Assembly (NCBI GenBank): GCA_026874595.1
Contig: CM049320.1
Span: 42,046,714 to 42,110,713 of the forward strand
Length of the DNA stretch: 64,000 bases
Origin: Sipunculus nudus
Taxonomy: Eukaryota > Annelida > Sipuncula > Golfingiida > Sipunculidae
Direction: 5' to 3'
Positions 1 to 11,200 of this stretch are shown one piece after another; the first letter of the stretch is position 1, and every line of letters begins with the position of its first letter. The position numbers and the translations under genes are program-made. The notes below the pieces were generated by a model that saw nothing but the letters and a program-made list of their open reading frames with translations, did not search any database and was not told the DNA's origin.

Positions 1-1475
1 TTACGCACGGTTTGGGACGACACGACAATCCGTACGGTGGTATCGGAAATCCACAGAAAATTTTGAGATACGGAAAATCACACAAATCGCATTACGAAAT
101 TAATATATAAATCCATTATAAGTATGGTGTTGTGGATAAATATCTTTCGGAACAGCGTTCGGTCTCCCGAACCCAGTGCTTATGATGTGTTCGGGGTCTT
201 TGACAAATAGTCACCTACACATGTATACCCTTTGACACGAGGACCTGATCAACAGGATTACATATAAATACAAAAGGAACCGTTCATGGAAGAGACCTAA
301 GAGGAAAATGCAAAAATACCAGTTTTAGTTGTGAAAATAGTAACAATGATGGCCATGACTTATACGCAATAAGCATACATACTGAATTAAAGAATTAAAA
401 GTCTTTAAAAACAAAGAATATTACATAATCATTATTGAAAATAAGATGGCACATGCATGTAAAAGAAACAAATACCAGTACAAACGTGTTAAATATACAT
501 TTTTACACGAGTTACACATTTGTAACTGCAGTAATGAGAAAAAATCTCGATTTGCAAAACATTTAAAGTCTATATTATGTGTTTACAACTTTGGTGGTGC
601 CACTCCAACGTGTACTCATCACACTGAACCAACCACGATGTGAATTTGGTTAACATTTACTTTAAATCTGTTACATAGTAGGCCTACATGTGTTGGTGAA
701 TATTTGTCAAGGACATCAATCACATGCAAGGCCCTAGACTTCGTGCGACCAAGTGCGACAGTATATGACAAAAAAAATTAAAGGTATGGTTCTCAGGCAC
801 CGCCCGCGTCAATTGTACTCCCCCTCCCGCATAAAAAAATCATTTTGATTTTCATCTTTCAAGAAGATAAAATGATACAATTTTGATCAGATTTCCTTTG
901 TTATGTGCTTTTGCGTGTATAACAAAACAATTCTGTTATTTTCATGCTTTCCCTGATCATATGAATTTTTTTTATCGAAATGAACAAAACAAAGGTAAAA
1001 TATCGCCCGGCCTCACAGGTTTCTGATATAAAGTGTCTGAGAACCATACCTTTTTTTTGCCTATTCATCACGATTTCCTGCGGCCCGGTAGATGTGCACT
1101 CAAGCATATCAGGCCACGAATAGGGCTCCTACAAAACAAGTCTTTCAAAGATCCCCCTTTTTAGAAGGGATCGCCGATGGGGATTATTTCGGGCCAGTCA
1201 CTGTGAAATGTAAGAAAACCCCAGTTAGGGCCCCCGCCATCACACACTCTATGGCCATTGTGTTACCGGGCCCGAAGACACAAAGAAAAGAGGCGCCCAC
1301 GGGGATGCAAATATTTAAATTATTAATTATACACGTAATACGCAAATATTGCAAATAAAAGTGGGTGGAATCTCTTCGGACAAACCCGGAGCATATGTAT
1401 GTCGAAAATCACGGCAATCCGTACGGTGGTATCAGAGGAGATACGGAAAATTACAAAAATCTCCTTACGCTATTT
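1..1475. repeat. Direct repeat pair bracketing 1.4 kb
   Basis: CAATCCGTACGGTGGTATC occurs exactly at 26-44 and 1415-1433. Similarity continues for about 60 bp (GATACGGAAAAT.., TTACG..). The interval between holds a small inverted-repeat element and no convincing gene. These could be ends of one inserted element or two copies of a short repeat. Confidence 0.5.
780..1052. mobile_element. MITE-like element with ~20 bp inverted ends
   Basis: AAGGTATGGTTCTCAGGCAC (780-799) is the reverse complement, with one mismatch, of 1033-1052. The ends enclose about 230 bp with no coding potential. Flanks are A-rich on the left and T-rich on the right. No clear target duplication is visible. Confidence 0.5.
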
Positions 1476-1921
1476 ATATATAGATATGCAGGATACCGGC
1501 AAACTATGTAAGCAGGCATCACGTGAGATGACTGAAAATTTCAAGCATTACACGAAATGACTAATTCACAAAGGCATTTCATGAAATGGCTAAAATATCC
1601 AGGTATTAAGTGTCATGACTGAAATTTAGTGATCATTAGTACAATATTTACCTAAAGTGTTTAAAGGCAAATAGTGATAAAAACTATTCTCAATTCCATG
1701 TGCTCTATTTTGCAAAACAGTCAGCTTGGATTTTGCAGAAGACTTATCTTTTCATATTTATTTCATGATGGTTCTGGGTCTTGAAAGGTATTAATGACAA
1801 ACATAGGCCATGTATTTTGTCAATAATAAATTACTGATCTACTAAGATTGAGCAACCAACACAACGGGGTACCACGAGTAATGAATTACTACTGATCTGC
1901 TCACACCCTCTTCTGATTTAC

Positions 1922-1963
1922 TGTGTGTGTCTGTGTGTGTGTGTGTGTGGGGGGGGGGGGGGG
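1922..1963 (+). repeat. (TG)n followed by a G15 tract
   Basis: TG dinucleotides run directly into an uninterrupted G15 run at 1949-1963. It is one of twelve poly(G/C) tracts of 12 bp or more in the window. Confidence 0.9.
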
Positions 1964-2130
1964 TGTCTGTGTTGACCATTCTATATCCATCATTTGTCAC
2001 TAGTTGTTGCTTGTCCTTCAGGGTCCATACGTGTTTTGCAAGCTCTGTTTCGTTTAGATGTAAAACATAGATCGATATCGAGCGCTGTGTGACCGAGAAG
2101 GAACGACAATATTGCCATAGATCATTTCTA

Positions 2131-2132
<2 letters not shown>

Positions 2133-2170
<38 letters not shown>
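2133..2170 (+). repeat. (TA)n microsatellite
   Basis: A pure TA run of about 19 units. The isoleucine/tyrosine ORF across it is an artefact. Confidence 0.9.
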
Positions 2171-2171
<1 letters not shown>

Positions 2172-2515
2172 GATGATTCAGGAAAAAAAAGTAAACCGAA
2201 ATTTCGGGGTAAATAATTTTACAATTAGCGTATGCAAGTTGTTGGAATCTGATGTGTGGAAAGATGCACATATTTTTAATATGTCTTTAAAATTTCATTG
2301 GACAAGGAGCTCAACTTGTTATTTTATGACAAGAATGTATTTACATAGTGAAATTTGCTATACCCATTGCTTGGTAATGCATGTTCCCTTTGGCGGTCGG
2401 TGAAAGTGTCATCTGGGTACAGGACATCAAGTACAGGTGTGATGGCTTTTTGATCCATGGTCACTAGACCTATAAAGCCTTTTTATGCCAAAACAAAATA
2501 TTATTCTATTCAGTT

Positions 2516-3201
2516 TGTTACGGACCCTAATATTAACAGATCACGTAGTCGTGACGAGCCTAAATTTTGTTATGGAGATAAAAAATAATCAGATTCTGCT
2601 ACACTAGGCAGCGTAAAATGTCTAGTGGAATGAATAAAGAAGTTATTGTTTTTTTGTTAACAAATAACTATAATTTATTCTTAAAACAACCCTTACAGTA
2701 AAATACACTTAAACAATACAATTACACAGTAAAACAACAGAATAACAGCAAATCCATACAATCACACAGTAAAATAAACAAAGTGCACAGTATCTAGAAA
2801 CCACCACTGTCACAGCGATAAGTCCTTTAAAATGTATAAGCCGGATGAACAGTTCACACAAATCTTCTCAGAGAATAACAGTCCAATGGAATCACAAAAT
2901 CAATGTACTGTAATCCAAATGTGAAATCCTGGCAGTGATCCGAAAGGCAAACTGACTATATAAAATCCGTCATAATTTCCGAAGAAGACCTATAACTGCT
3001 GCATGTATCGGAAAAGGTCCAACAAACTGACACACACTCTTCCGTGCCCGCTGGAATATTTTCTCACCTCTCTCCCGGCTCTAAAACACAGCCCCTATTT
3101 ATAGCTTCTCATCTCAAGCCGAGAACTTTCCATTTCACGAACAATCTGAACAACAATACATAATACACAGTACACACGCGTTACAGGAAACATCTAGAAC
3201 A
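2516..3201 (-). mobile_element. LTR-like block, possibly a solo LTR
   Basis: On the minus strand the block has a TATA box (CTATAAATA, + coordinates 3096-3104) and a downstream AATAAA (2674-2679), in the order and spacing expected for an LTR. Two alternative end pairs are visible: TGTAACGCG at 3185 with CCGTAACA at 2516, or TGTTCTAG at 3201 with CTAGACA at 2619. No primer-binding site or internal coding region follows and no target duplication is clear, so the exact ends and the call are uncertain. Confidence 0.4.
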
Positions 3202-4690
3202 AAACGCTGTGTTTCTACATATCAGGGTTTCCGCGTGGGCCGGCCAGGCAAGAAAGCCCCAGACTAGCATGACTGCTGTGTACACGTCAGACCCTACACG
3301 TGGGCCGGGCTACACATACAATAAAAGAGATATCTGTATCAAGTTGAGTTCGATTTATATATACCTTGCTGTGTACAGACTGTTTTTTAGCTCTGCTGAT
3401 AAGGATTCGATCAAGTGTTGCATCACGGAAAAGGGATTGAGAGGAGCACGCATCGTAAGTGATTTTCAGGGACGGATGGAATCTACGTTCTGTGAACAGG
3501 GTAATCAAACTTTTTGAATCAACTTGTTCAGTTGATCGGTAAGCTAGAAGTGGCAGCCAGAGGACTGCAACAACTGAGGCGAACAGAAATTACATCTCAA
3601 GAGGGCAATCCGGGTACCCATGAGTCACAAAGAAAACGTGCCAATAACATGAGGATAAGTCAAATATCAGTGCACGTTTTCGCAAGTCATTTAAATATTC
3701 CTATTGCCTTACATAAATAAAACATCAAGGGCCGTATATTCAGCAAAATAAAGCCTAATACGTGTTTTGGATTGTCATATCTTCGAGAGAGCTTACATAA
3801 AAAACAATTTGACTGAATAAAGTTCATTTTTGCAAACAATTTTTATGCAAAAATATGTAATATGGATGCTAGATGAAAACTACCAAAATGAATCGAAGTA
3901 TGACGTGTTCTTTTTGTTTAAATATTAATAAATCTGTTCATGTTTGTATCTCCCTGATTAATGTTTCTTTGTCTCATTTCCTTTCTTCTTGCCTGTCTGT
4001 CTCTCCCTTTCTCACGCATACCCATGTCCTTTCGGAACCATAGATAGGGTGTTTTTTTTTTCTCACAAATACCTTAACCCTGAAGGCAACTCGTGTTAAT
4101 TCTATTCAGGGGCAATGAAAGGTGCTGAATCCAAATCTGTTGTATGCCCATCCTCAACATTGTTGGTTTCCATGGTAACCTGTGTTTATAATTGTTTAGC
4201 AGTGTAACCGTACACAGTAGGTTTACGTTCTCAGTAATAAAAGAGAGAAGTTAATACAGATTTTAAAATGTGAAATTTCAATATATTCATGCAAATTTTG
4301 ACAAGATGTCTGTAAGAAGGGGAACACATATGTCCAAACAAAACCAGTCTTCTCTGCTACAAGTGTTATTAGGTTCTATATATAAATATTACCCGGAACT
4401 GTTATAACTGAGAAAAATGATTTATTCTGCCACCGGCTTGGTTATTTAAACTTATTGACTTTATAAATACAGAGGAAACAAATTCCTAGTTGCCAGACGA
4501 ACGATAGAGGTTGCCTACCACCCGTTTTAGATTGTGAACTCCCGGACAGGTCTTCACGTAGATTAAACTGCATCTTGGTTCTTCATTTTGTACTAACAAA
4601 TCCAAGATACAAATATGCTATGTTTTTATTAAATTTGATTTTATTAAAAAAGATAATTGTGTGTATTTTCTTGAAACCGATTTTACGTTA
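3202..4690. other. No feature recognised
   Basis: AT-rich sequence with only short open frames lacking domain features. Nothing supported. Confidence 0.5.
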
Positions 4691-4699
4691 TAAAAACTT

Positions 4700-5100
4700 T
4701 ATTGCTTTATTTGTGTATGTAAGTGAATGAGCTGGCTGTGGGTCTGTTTTTTTCCGGCCAACATTCCATTTACACAGCTTACTGGTGCATGACACTGGCT
4801 CATGGCCAAACTGGATTGTGTAGTCCTCCAGTGCAAACAACAGTCCAGCAGTATGACTGCATCTCCCCATGGCTGAGGCTTTACACTCGCATGATGAACT
4901 GCAATCTTTCCATCCTTCTGCAGAGTTACACTAGTATGATAGTTTGTACAAGCAAATGAAGCACGTACCAGGGCTTTGGCAAAATAATGTTCAGTGCTGC
5001 TGGAAACTTGAAGTTCAGTGACATGACCAATGACAAAGTACTGCCTCCCTTTCTTCAATGTTTTTGCAGTGCTATATTCATCTGCATCCTATCAACAGCT
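4700..5100 (-). pseudogene. Decayed SWIM zinc-finger protein fragment
   Basis: Reading the minus strand, about 5088-4899 encodes DEYSTAKTLKKGRQYFVIGH and then LQKDGKIA. One frame over, 4891-4700 encodes CECKASAMGRCSHTAGLLFA, then CTSKLCKWN. CxC...CSH is the SWIM zinc-binding signature, and the ALLF..LE and C..W sequence after it fits the large animal family of SWIM-domain, often transposon-derived, proteins. A one-base loss near 4895-4900 puts the halves in different frames, and a second frame change lies near 5080. A related exon-like stretch sits upstream at 5170-5373. No start codon or catalytic domain was found. Confidence 0.6.
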
Positions 5101-5169
5101 TCATTCACATTCACCAACTTTGCAGATGAGATGATATGCTCATAAATACTGCCATATAGCAGAAGTCAT

Positions 5170-5373
5170 CAGGAATCCTGGTGGATGGAAACTACTGGCA
5201 ATACAGGTGGGGGTGGTGGACATCTTGAGGCTCCAGCTTTGCTGGGAGAGCTTGTCCGGGCTGAAGCTCTCTGCACCTTTAAGGTTTCTTGGACCTTCTT
5301 TTCATACCACTTTCCCCCATCAATAGATATGATGATGTCACCTTGGCTCCCTGCAGCTATGCAGCTGTTGCAT
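5170..5373 (-). pseudogene. Exon-like stretch upstream of the SWIM fragment
   Basis: On the minus strand a pyrimidine tract and TTTTGCAG (5374 onward) precede a 67-codon open stretch starting CNSCIAAGSQGDIIISIDGG and ending in a proline run. It is on the same strand and 80 bp from the SWIM relic, so it may be a preceding exon of the same dead gene. No donor with a consistent phase is evident. No domain recognised. Confidence 0.3.
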
Positions 5374-5479
5374 CTGCAAAATAAAATGTAAAAAAAAAAT
5401 AAAAGTTTGATACAAATTTCTGAGCTTTTCACTTTATTCTTTTGAGTTGAATTTAAGAATTTATATTGTGACAATATAA

Positions 5480-6370
5480 GCTATGTACGTAGCACTTCTT
5501 GCTGTTGTGAATAATTTGTTACATATAAAAACAAAACAATACATGATTATCTCAAAAGAATTAATCAGGCCCAAAATGGGCTATGTCATGTTGAAAAAAC
5601 AAATGCTGTATGGCCCTGTTATTTACCTTGTGCTTTAATCTGCAATTTTGGTTACAAGACAGTTAAATAAGAGTTAATAACTATATATCATAGGTGTGCA
5701 GATCTAATTTTTGAACTGGGAGATATATAATTATCCCTCTATACTTGGATTGATAACAGAATGGGGGGGGGGGGTCATTTTACTGATTTATCATTGTAAA
5801 AATATTATTGATTCTTTTATAAATTTTCATTATATACATTAATAACGGTTCTTCATGTTTATGACTTGAATGAAAATTATAAAATAAACTACCTTACAGT
5901 AATAGTAACAACATCTTCACTACCAAATTATTTTAAAAGCCTTTGTAGGCTTTGACTTTGTGACTTACGCTATGACAATGACATGATACTACATTGTAAT
6001 GAAGATTTGATCCCTGCCTTGCCAAATAATTTGTGACAAAATTTTTTACATAATCTAGGAATTAATTAATTTAATTTAATTGATTTAATTAAAGGGTTGA
6101 TTCATGCATTCATAATGTAGCTGGCAAGCAGCTGTCATGCTGACATTACCACTGATTACACGCTAGCAATGCCTATATGGCTCGAGGTCTCACCTGTAAA
6201 CAAGTGTCGGCTTCTTTCTCGTGACCGGCAACCCTCTGCATTCCAGCCATCTCTTCTTGACACACAGAATGTGGACAAACCTTGCTCCTGAACCATCACT
6301 TTCAGTCAGCGTTATGTTAAAAACTCGCAAGAACTTGCCATGATTGACGCTACTAATATCAACACCATGC
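5480..6370. other. Non-coding, AT-rich, one G12 tract
   Basis: Holds a G12 tract (5763-5774) and TTAATTAA-type low complexity near 6060-6090. No gene seen. Confidence 0.5.
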
Positions 6371-6372
6371 AC

Positions 6373-6489
6373 AGTAGGACATAGACTGGTACCCCGCTCT
6401 ATTTTGGTACCGCTGCTCCAGGCCAATCATAGATCTATGCTTGGCTGCGGGCTATAATAACTAGAGCAGGGTACCAGTCTAAGTGGGAC
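6373..6489. mobile_element. Imperfect 117 bp palindrome
   Basis: TAGACTGGTACC (6382-6393) pairs with GGTACCAGTCTA (6470-6481), and GCTCT with AGAGC. The centre is the perfect palindrome CATAGATCTATG (6428-6439), flanked by GCCAA/TTGGC. The whole segment can fold on itself, as expected for a small foldback MITE or a replication-error palindrome. Confidence 0.55.
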
Positions 6490-7470
6490 AGCTTGTGTTT
6501 GTACTACTCGGCTTTGTGTGTGTAATACGTAGCACAAAGCGCAGAAAGTGATAACGTGTAACCGATCAGCGCTATTATCTGTTGGGTTGACGGAATATGA
6601 GCAAACGCCTTATTAAATGGCACACAAAACTCCTTAATATTTACAATATACAATATTTATTGTGCCCGTCGTTAGTTATAGCTCTACATGTATTTTATTC
6701 ATGTCACATCGATTCTATGCATTGAAGTAAATGTTTATGCAAGGTTATCACAATAAATTGAATAATATGACTATGTTTAAATTAATATATATACAAGATT
6801 CCACAATTACTGGTGTTTATATACAAAACTGTAAAAATATTCTCAAATGTTATATAAATGATGGATATCATCCAATACACAATCACACTCCCCAAACAAA
6901 TAGTGAACCCCACAGCTGTGATCAATATATATATTGCACTTTCCCTCATTGTGCAAGAGCCCTGTATGTCACCCGAATGTTTTCTGGCTGCCGCAGTATC
7001 TTATCTCCACTCCAGCCCTGGGCCGGTTAAGTGAGCTCAGCTTCCATCGCTGTAGCCTGTCGTATGCAAACACGTTGTTATGACCACATGATGATGCCTC
7101 TGTTGCATGTGGTTTTATATTACGAGGTCTGTTCCTACAATTTGCGGCAGCGGTCAGAAAGGAAAGAGTTTACCCAGCAAAACCTCAACATAGAGTTCAC
7201 CGTTCTGTCAGTCTAGATAAAATACACTGTCAGTAAATGAAGAGATACATTAAAGTGATAAGATGTGAGTATCTCTGACCGAAACGTACAGCATCATATT
7301 ATCAGCGGGTCTCCTGGTATAACAACAGGGCTGTCACTCGGCTGAACACAGCTGCGTGTCGCATGTCACACGAGAAGTAAGCAAATCTGTGTTTACAGAG
7401 ATTTAAAAAGAGAAAATGCTAATTTGACCCATGTAATGAAATATCGTCAATTTGCTGGACGTCACATTGG
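6490..7470. other. Upstream region of the P450, no gene seen
   Basis: Short frames at 6731-7030 and 7031-7216 have no recognisable domains and AT-driven composition. Confidence 0.45.
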
Positions 7471-7473
7471 CTG

Positions 7474-7484
7474 GCTATATATGA
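7474..7484 (+). promoter_or_regulatory. TATA-like motif upstream of the P450
   Basis: GCTATATATG lies about 400 bp before the P450 start codon. If used, it implies a 5' UTR of roughly 380 nt or an unseen leader exon. No transcript evidence is available, and AT-rich DNA makes chance TATA motifs common. Confidence 0.2.
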
Positions 7485-7887
7485 ACTTTTTTATTCCTTT
7501 CCGCCACCGTGATGAGGAGAAGAATGAGATGACGTTCAACAACAGGTGCCCGGACATCAACGCTTGGACAAGAGCAACACTTTAGCGACTACATAAAAAA
7601 TAACTACATAGGGAATTCCTAAAAATCGGTACTGACTTGTCCGTGATATATCACGTTCACAGGGAAGCCATATTCTAAGTAGATTCATCAGCTGGTGGTC
7701 AGCATATAGGCCTATGTTGTACCACTGAGTTTTTGAAGGTTTACCTTGTAGGAGAATAACTGCTGGAATTTTAATAGTGACCGTCTTTGTTACTAAATTT
7801 CTTTAATTATGTATACAGGATATAGTTTAACATCAGAGGTTAAGCTTTGAAGAAATTCTCTCGAAGTTTTACTGCACAGATCTAGGC

Positions 7888-8242
7888 ATGTCTGAGGAAC
7901 CTGAGTCGTTGGTTGGTGCAGTTATTCGAGCATCATTTATTGTACTGGGGGTTATTCTCGTGCTTGATCTGTTACACAGGTCGTGGAGGAGAATGCATTT
8001 ACCCCCCGGACCCCTGAGTCTGCCGATTGTTGGCAGTCTACCTTTCATAACAGGAGATCTACTGGAGGTATTTGCTGAACTGAGGAAGAAACACGGCGAT
8101 GTTTTCACCGTGGATATAGGTGGCGACACTACAGTGGTTCTGAACGGATATGACGTTATTAAGACATGTTTTGTCACTCATGGTCAAGTCACTAAGGACA
8201 GACCGCCGTCGTTTCTGAGTAAAGAACTGCTGAAAAATAAAG
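7888..8242 (+). CDS. P450 exon 1: membrane anchor and proline hinge
   Basis: Encodes residues 1-118 plus one base (phase 1). The hydrophobic stretch at 8-30 followed by basic residues (HRSWRR) is the N-terminal ER signal anchor, and PPGPLSLPIVGSLP is the hinge that orients the catalytic domain. The donor GTGAGA follows at 8243. The frame stays open for another 10 codons into the intron, but the P450 alignment ends at the donor and resumes in exon 2. Confidence 0.92.
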
Positions 8243-11200
8243 GTGAGATTAACCCAATACTTTTGTTAAAATGATGAAGAATGCAGGGCCCTTATATCCC
8301 CTTCGATTATTGTTCGATTTAACGGACTCTTCAGTATAAAGGGGGTTATGAATACATAACATGGAATATGAAATTTAAATTAACGTATAATACCCTTTAT
8401 TCCGACATGCGACGTGCGACATTTGGACTATTACGAACGATGGCGGCACAGGAACGGTTTCAAAATGTTTGAGAGGATTGAATCAGTCAAAGATTGATAA
8501 AGCACGAAAATACCACATGGAAATCATGTGAGGTTAGTCTCAACGCGGGAAACTAACTTCGGGAAGACAGATGGGCTGAGAAGCTTGAATATCGCTCTTG
8601 GACGAACACGCCCGTGTTCCATTGCAGGATGAAAAATGATAACTTTAAATGTTAGTTTTATTAAGTTTACCTCGTTCTCTCCCAGACATCAGAATCCTCC
8701 GGTTTATTGGCGATAAGCGAGGGTACCTAATGACCAACTTTTTCAAATGGGGAGAGGTAATGTTAATAAGGATTAAAATGTCGGTATATGCCTCTATATA
8801 TTGTTGCAAAAAGTTGACCTTATAAAAATGATTCCATTTATGGCGTGTATTCTGTAATTGATGAACAAATCCATAAAAAATGAAGGATGTTAAAACACCA
8901 AGTTTAACAAATGGAATTTGTGATCTTTGTTCGAACGTATCGTTAATAAACTCAAAACAAGTATATGCAGGTCTAATGATAAACGATTGAAAGAGTGCAT
9001 TTTCGATTCTCATTTGTGATTATCCAATAAATGAACATTAAAATCAGTACCTAGACGAATAGTAACCCCAATGAGATTTGTTATTCTCCATGACGGGTCA
9101 AATATATATCATTTATTATTATAAGGATAGTAAAGTGAATTTTATTTGGAAAAAAATGTTTAAAAAAATCTAAATTTATTTAAGAAACTTTTCATGTTAC
9201 CCTTTATGTTTGTATAGGTAAATATACTATTATATGACAAATTCATCCTTAAATGTACAGTTAGAAACCCGTAACACTAAACTGGGTGTTTCTATCGTTT
9301 TACTGCATGGGTCAGGACTTTATTTCATCTGGCAGCTTATGTTAGGAATAAATTTAAGCCTGTCCTTTTAATAAGTACAGGTTAATAGTGTTAAGTTGTA
9401 CATATCTGATGAAAGTACATTCTTAAATATTAAATAACGGTTATATCAAATTTGTAATTGTGTAAGTCGCTAAATTTATATTTTCCGTCCACTGCAATTA
9501 AAAATGGGACATTCTAGGTTGATGATATATTGTTTTTGAGATGGAAACGTGGTGGCAATAATTACATGTAAACTTATTATTTATTTTACTGAACCTCTTA
9601 AATTCTGATAAATTTAATATCAATATCTGCCCCAAGTTAATATGTATATGTGAATGAACACAGCCTCAGCAAAGCCTGTCATGACTGAATCAATAATAAT
9701 TACTTGACGATATGTCAATAAACTTACTAATATTACCAGCTGAAAACCTGAGTTATATTCCCAGATGATCCTTTTGTATGCTCCATGTCTCTCTTGAGCA
9801 TAATTAAGGATATATTAGCGGTTGCACAAAATGTACTATTATTTGTTAGCAAGAGCTCCCGAACACAAAATGTCTTCATCAGCAGTGTCATGCTAAGCTT
9901 GGTTACCAAATCAAAGAAAAAGAATTTTTTTTCCTGTTAACATTGAAATACACTATCATGTGCAGATTTGGTTGGATTTGCCTATTGAGTAATTCTATTA
10001 TGATAATTTATTATAATTAATTTTTCTCCCAGGTATCCTGAGTCGCAACGGCAGAGAATGGAAAGACGTTAGATCCTTCATGTTCAAGGTATTACGGAAT
10101 TTCGGTCTCGGCTCTTCAAAGATGGAGGAAAGAATCAAACAGGAAATAGATTGCTTATCTGAAGAAATAATGAAGACAAACGGCGCTTCGTTTGATCCTT
10201 GGCGTATTCTCCAATGGTCGGTAGGCAACGTCGTAAGAAAGATGGCGACTGGTCAACGAGAAGACCTTACGGAGAAAAAAAGTTCCTCATTAGCTGATCT
10301 GTTTGACAGAATGCTGCTCCATGCTGCCCCTGAAAGTCTCTTGTCACTCTTTCCGTTTTTGTCGTATTTCCCAGGTGACATGTTTGGGTATCAGTCCTTG
10401 AAGGTGAGTTTTAGAAATGTGCTTCTCATATTATCAGTAATTATGTCAGCAGTTACAGAGGAAACCCCATAAAAATTCCAGAAGAAACCTCCATAAAAAA
10501 AACTACAGAGGAACCTCTTATAAAAAAACTACTATGACGTAAACCCAGCTAAAGCTGCAAAGGGAACCCTTCAGTAAAAGATTCAATTCAACAATTCTGT
10601 AGTGATCATCAAAGATTTTATTGTCTGAATATGGGCAATTATTTTGAAATAGCATTATATTAGATATGAGAAAAAAAGTTGTAGATGTTAATGCAAGCTG
10701 ATGAAAATGCAATTTAAAGAGTTAGAAGCTGCACAAGGATAAAGGCGATTATTTATTGAGTACGAAAAAAACAGTTAATGACATAGTTGGGTGAGGGAGG
10801 GTCATGCTTATTGTGTACCATCGAAATTTGCTGGCTTTATTTTGAGGTATATCATTTGTTTCTCTGATGACTCAGCTGCTGTGAAAAGTATTGATCTCGC
10901 AAAACCTGACGATCATGAGGTTTGTTTTATTTGCATCAACTCAGCTCTAATCGGATGTAAAGGTACCAGGTTCCGTGACATTAACTTGGTTTCTGCTATC
11001 GTTAATAACATCACGAATGAATTGTTTTTGAAGCATCACGTTGTTTTTTTTATTTCTTCAAAGTCGATGCCATAATCTTACATGAAAATAAAATGACAGC
11101 GTTATATGTTCTCAATAAGAGTTTCTCAATTGGAGATAAACCCATCCATTTTCTGTGCAAATTATATTAAATTTACATGACAGATTTTTCTGCCTTTTTT

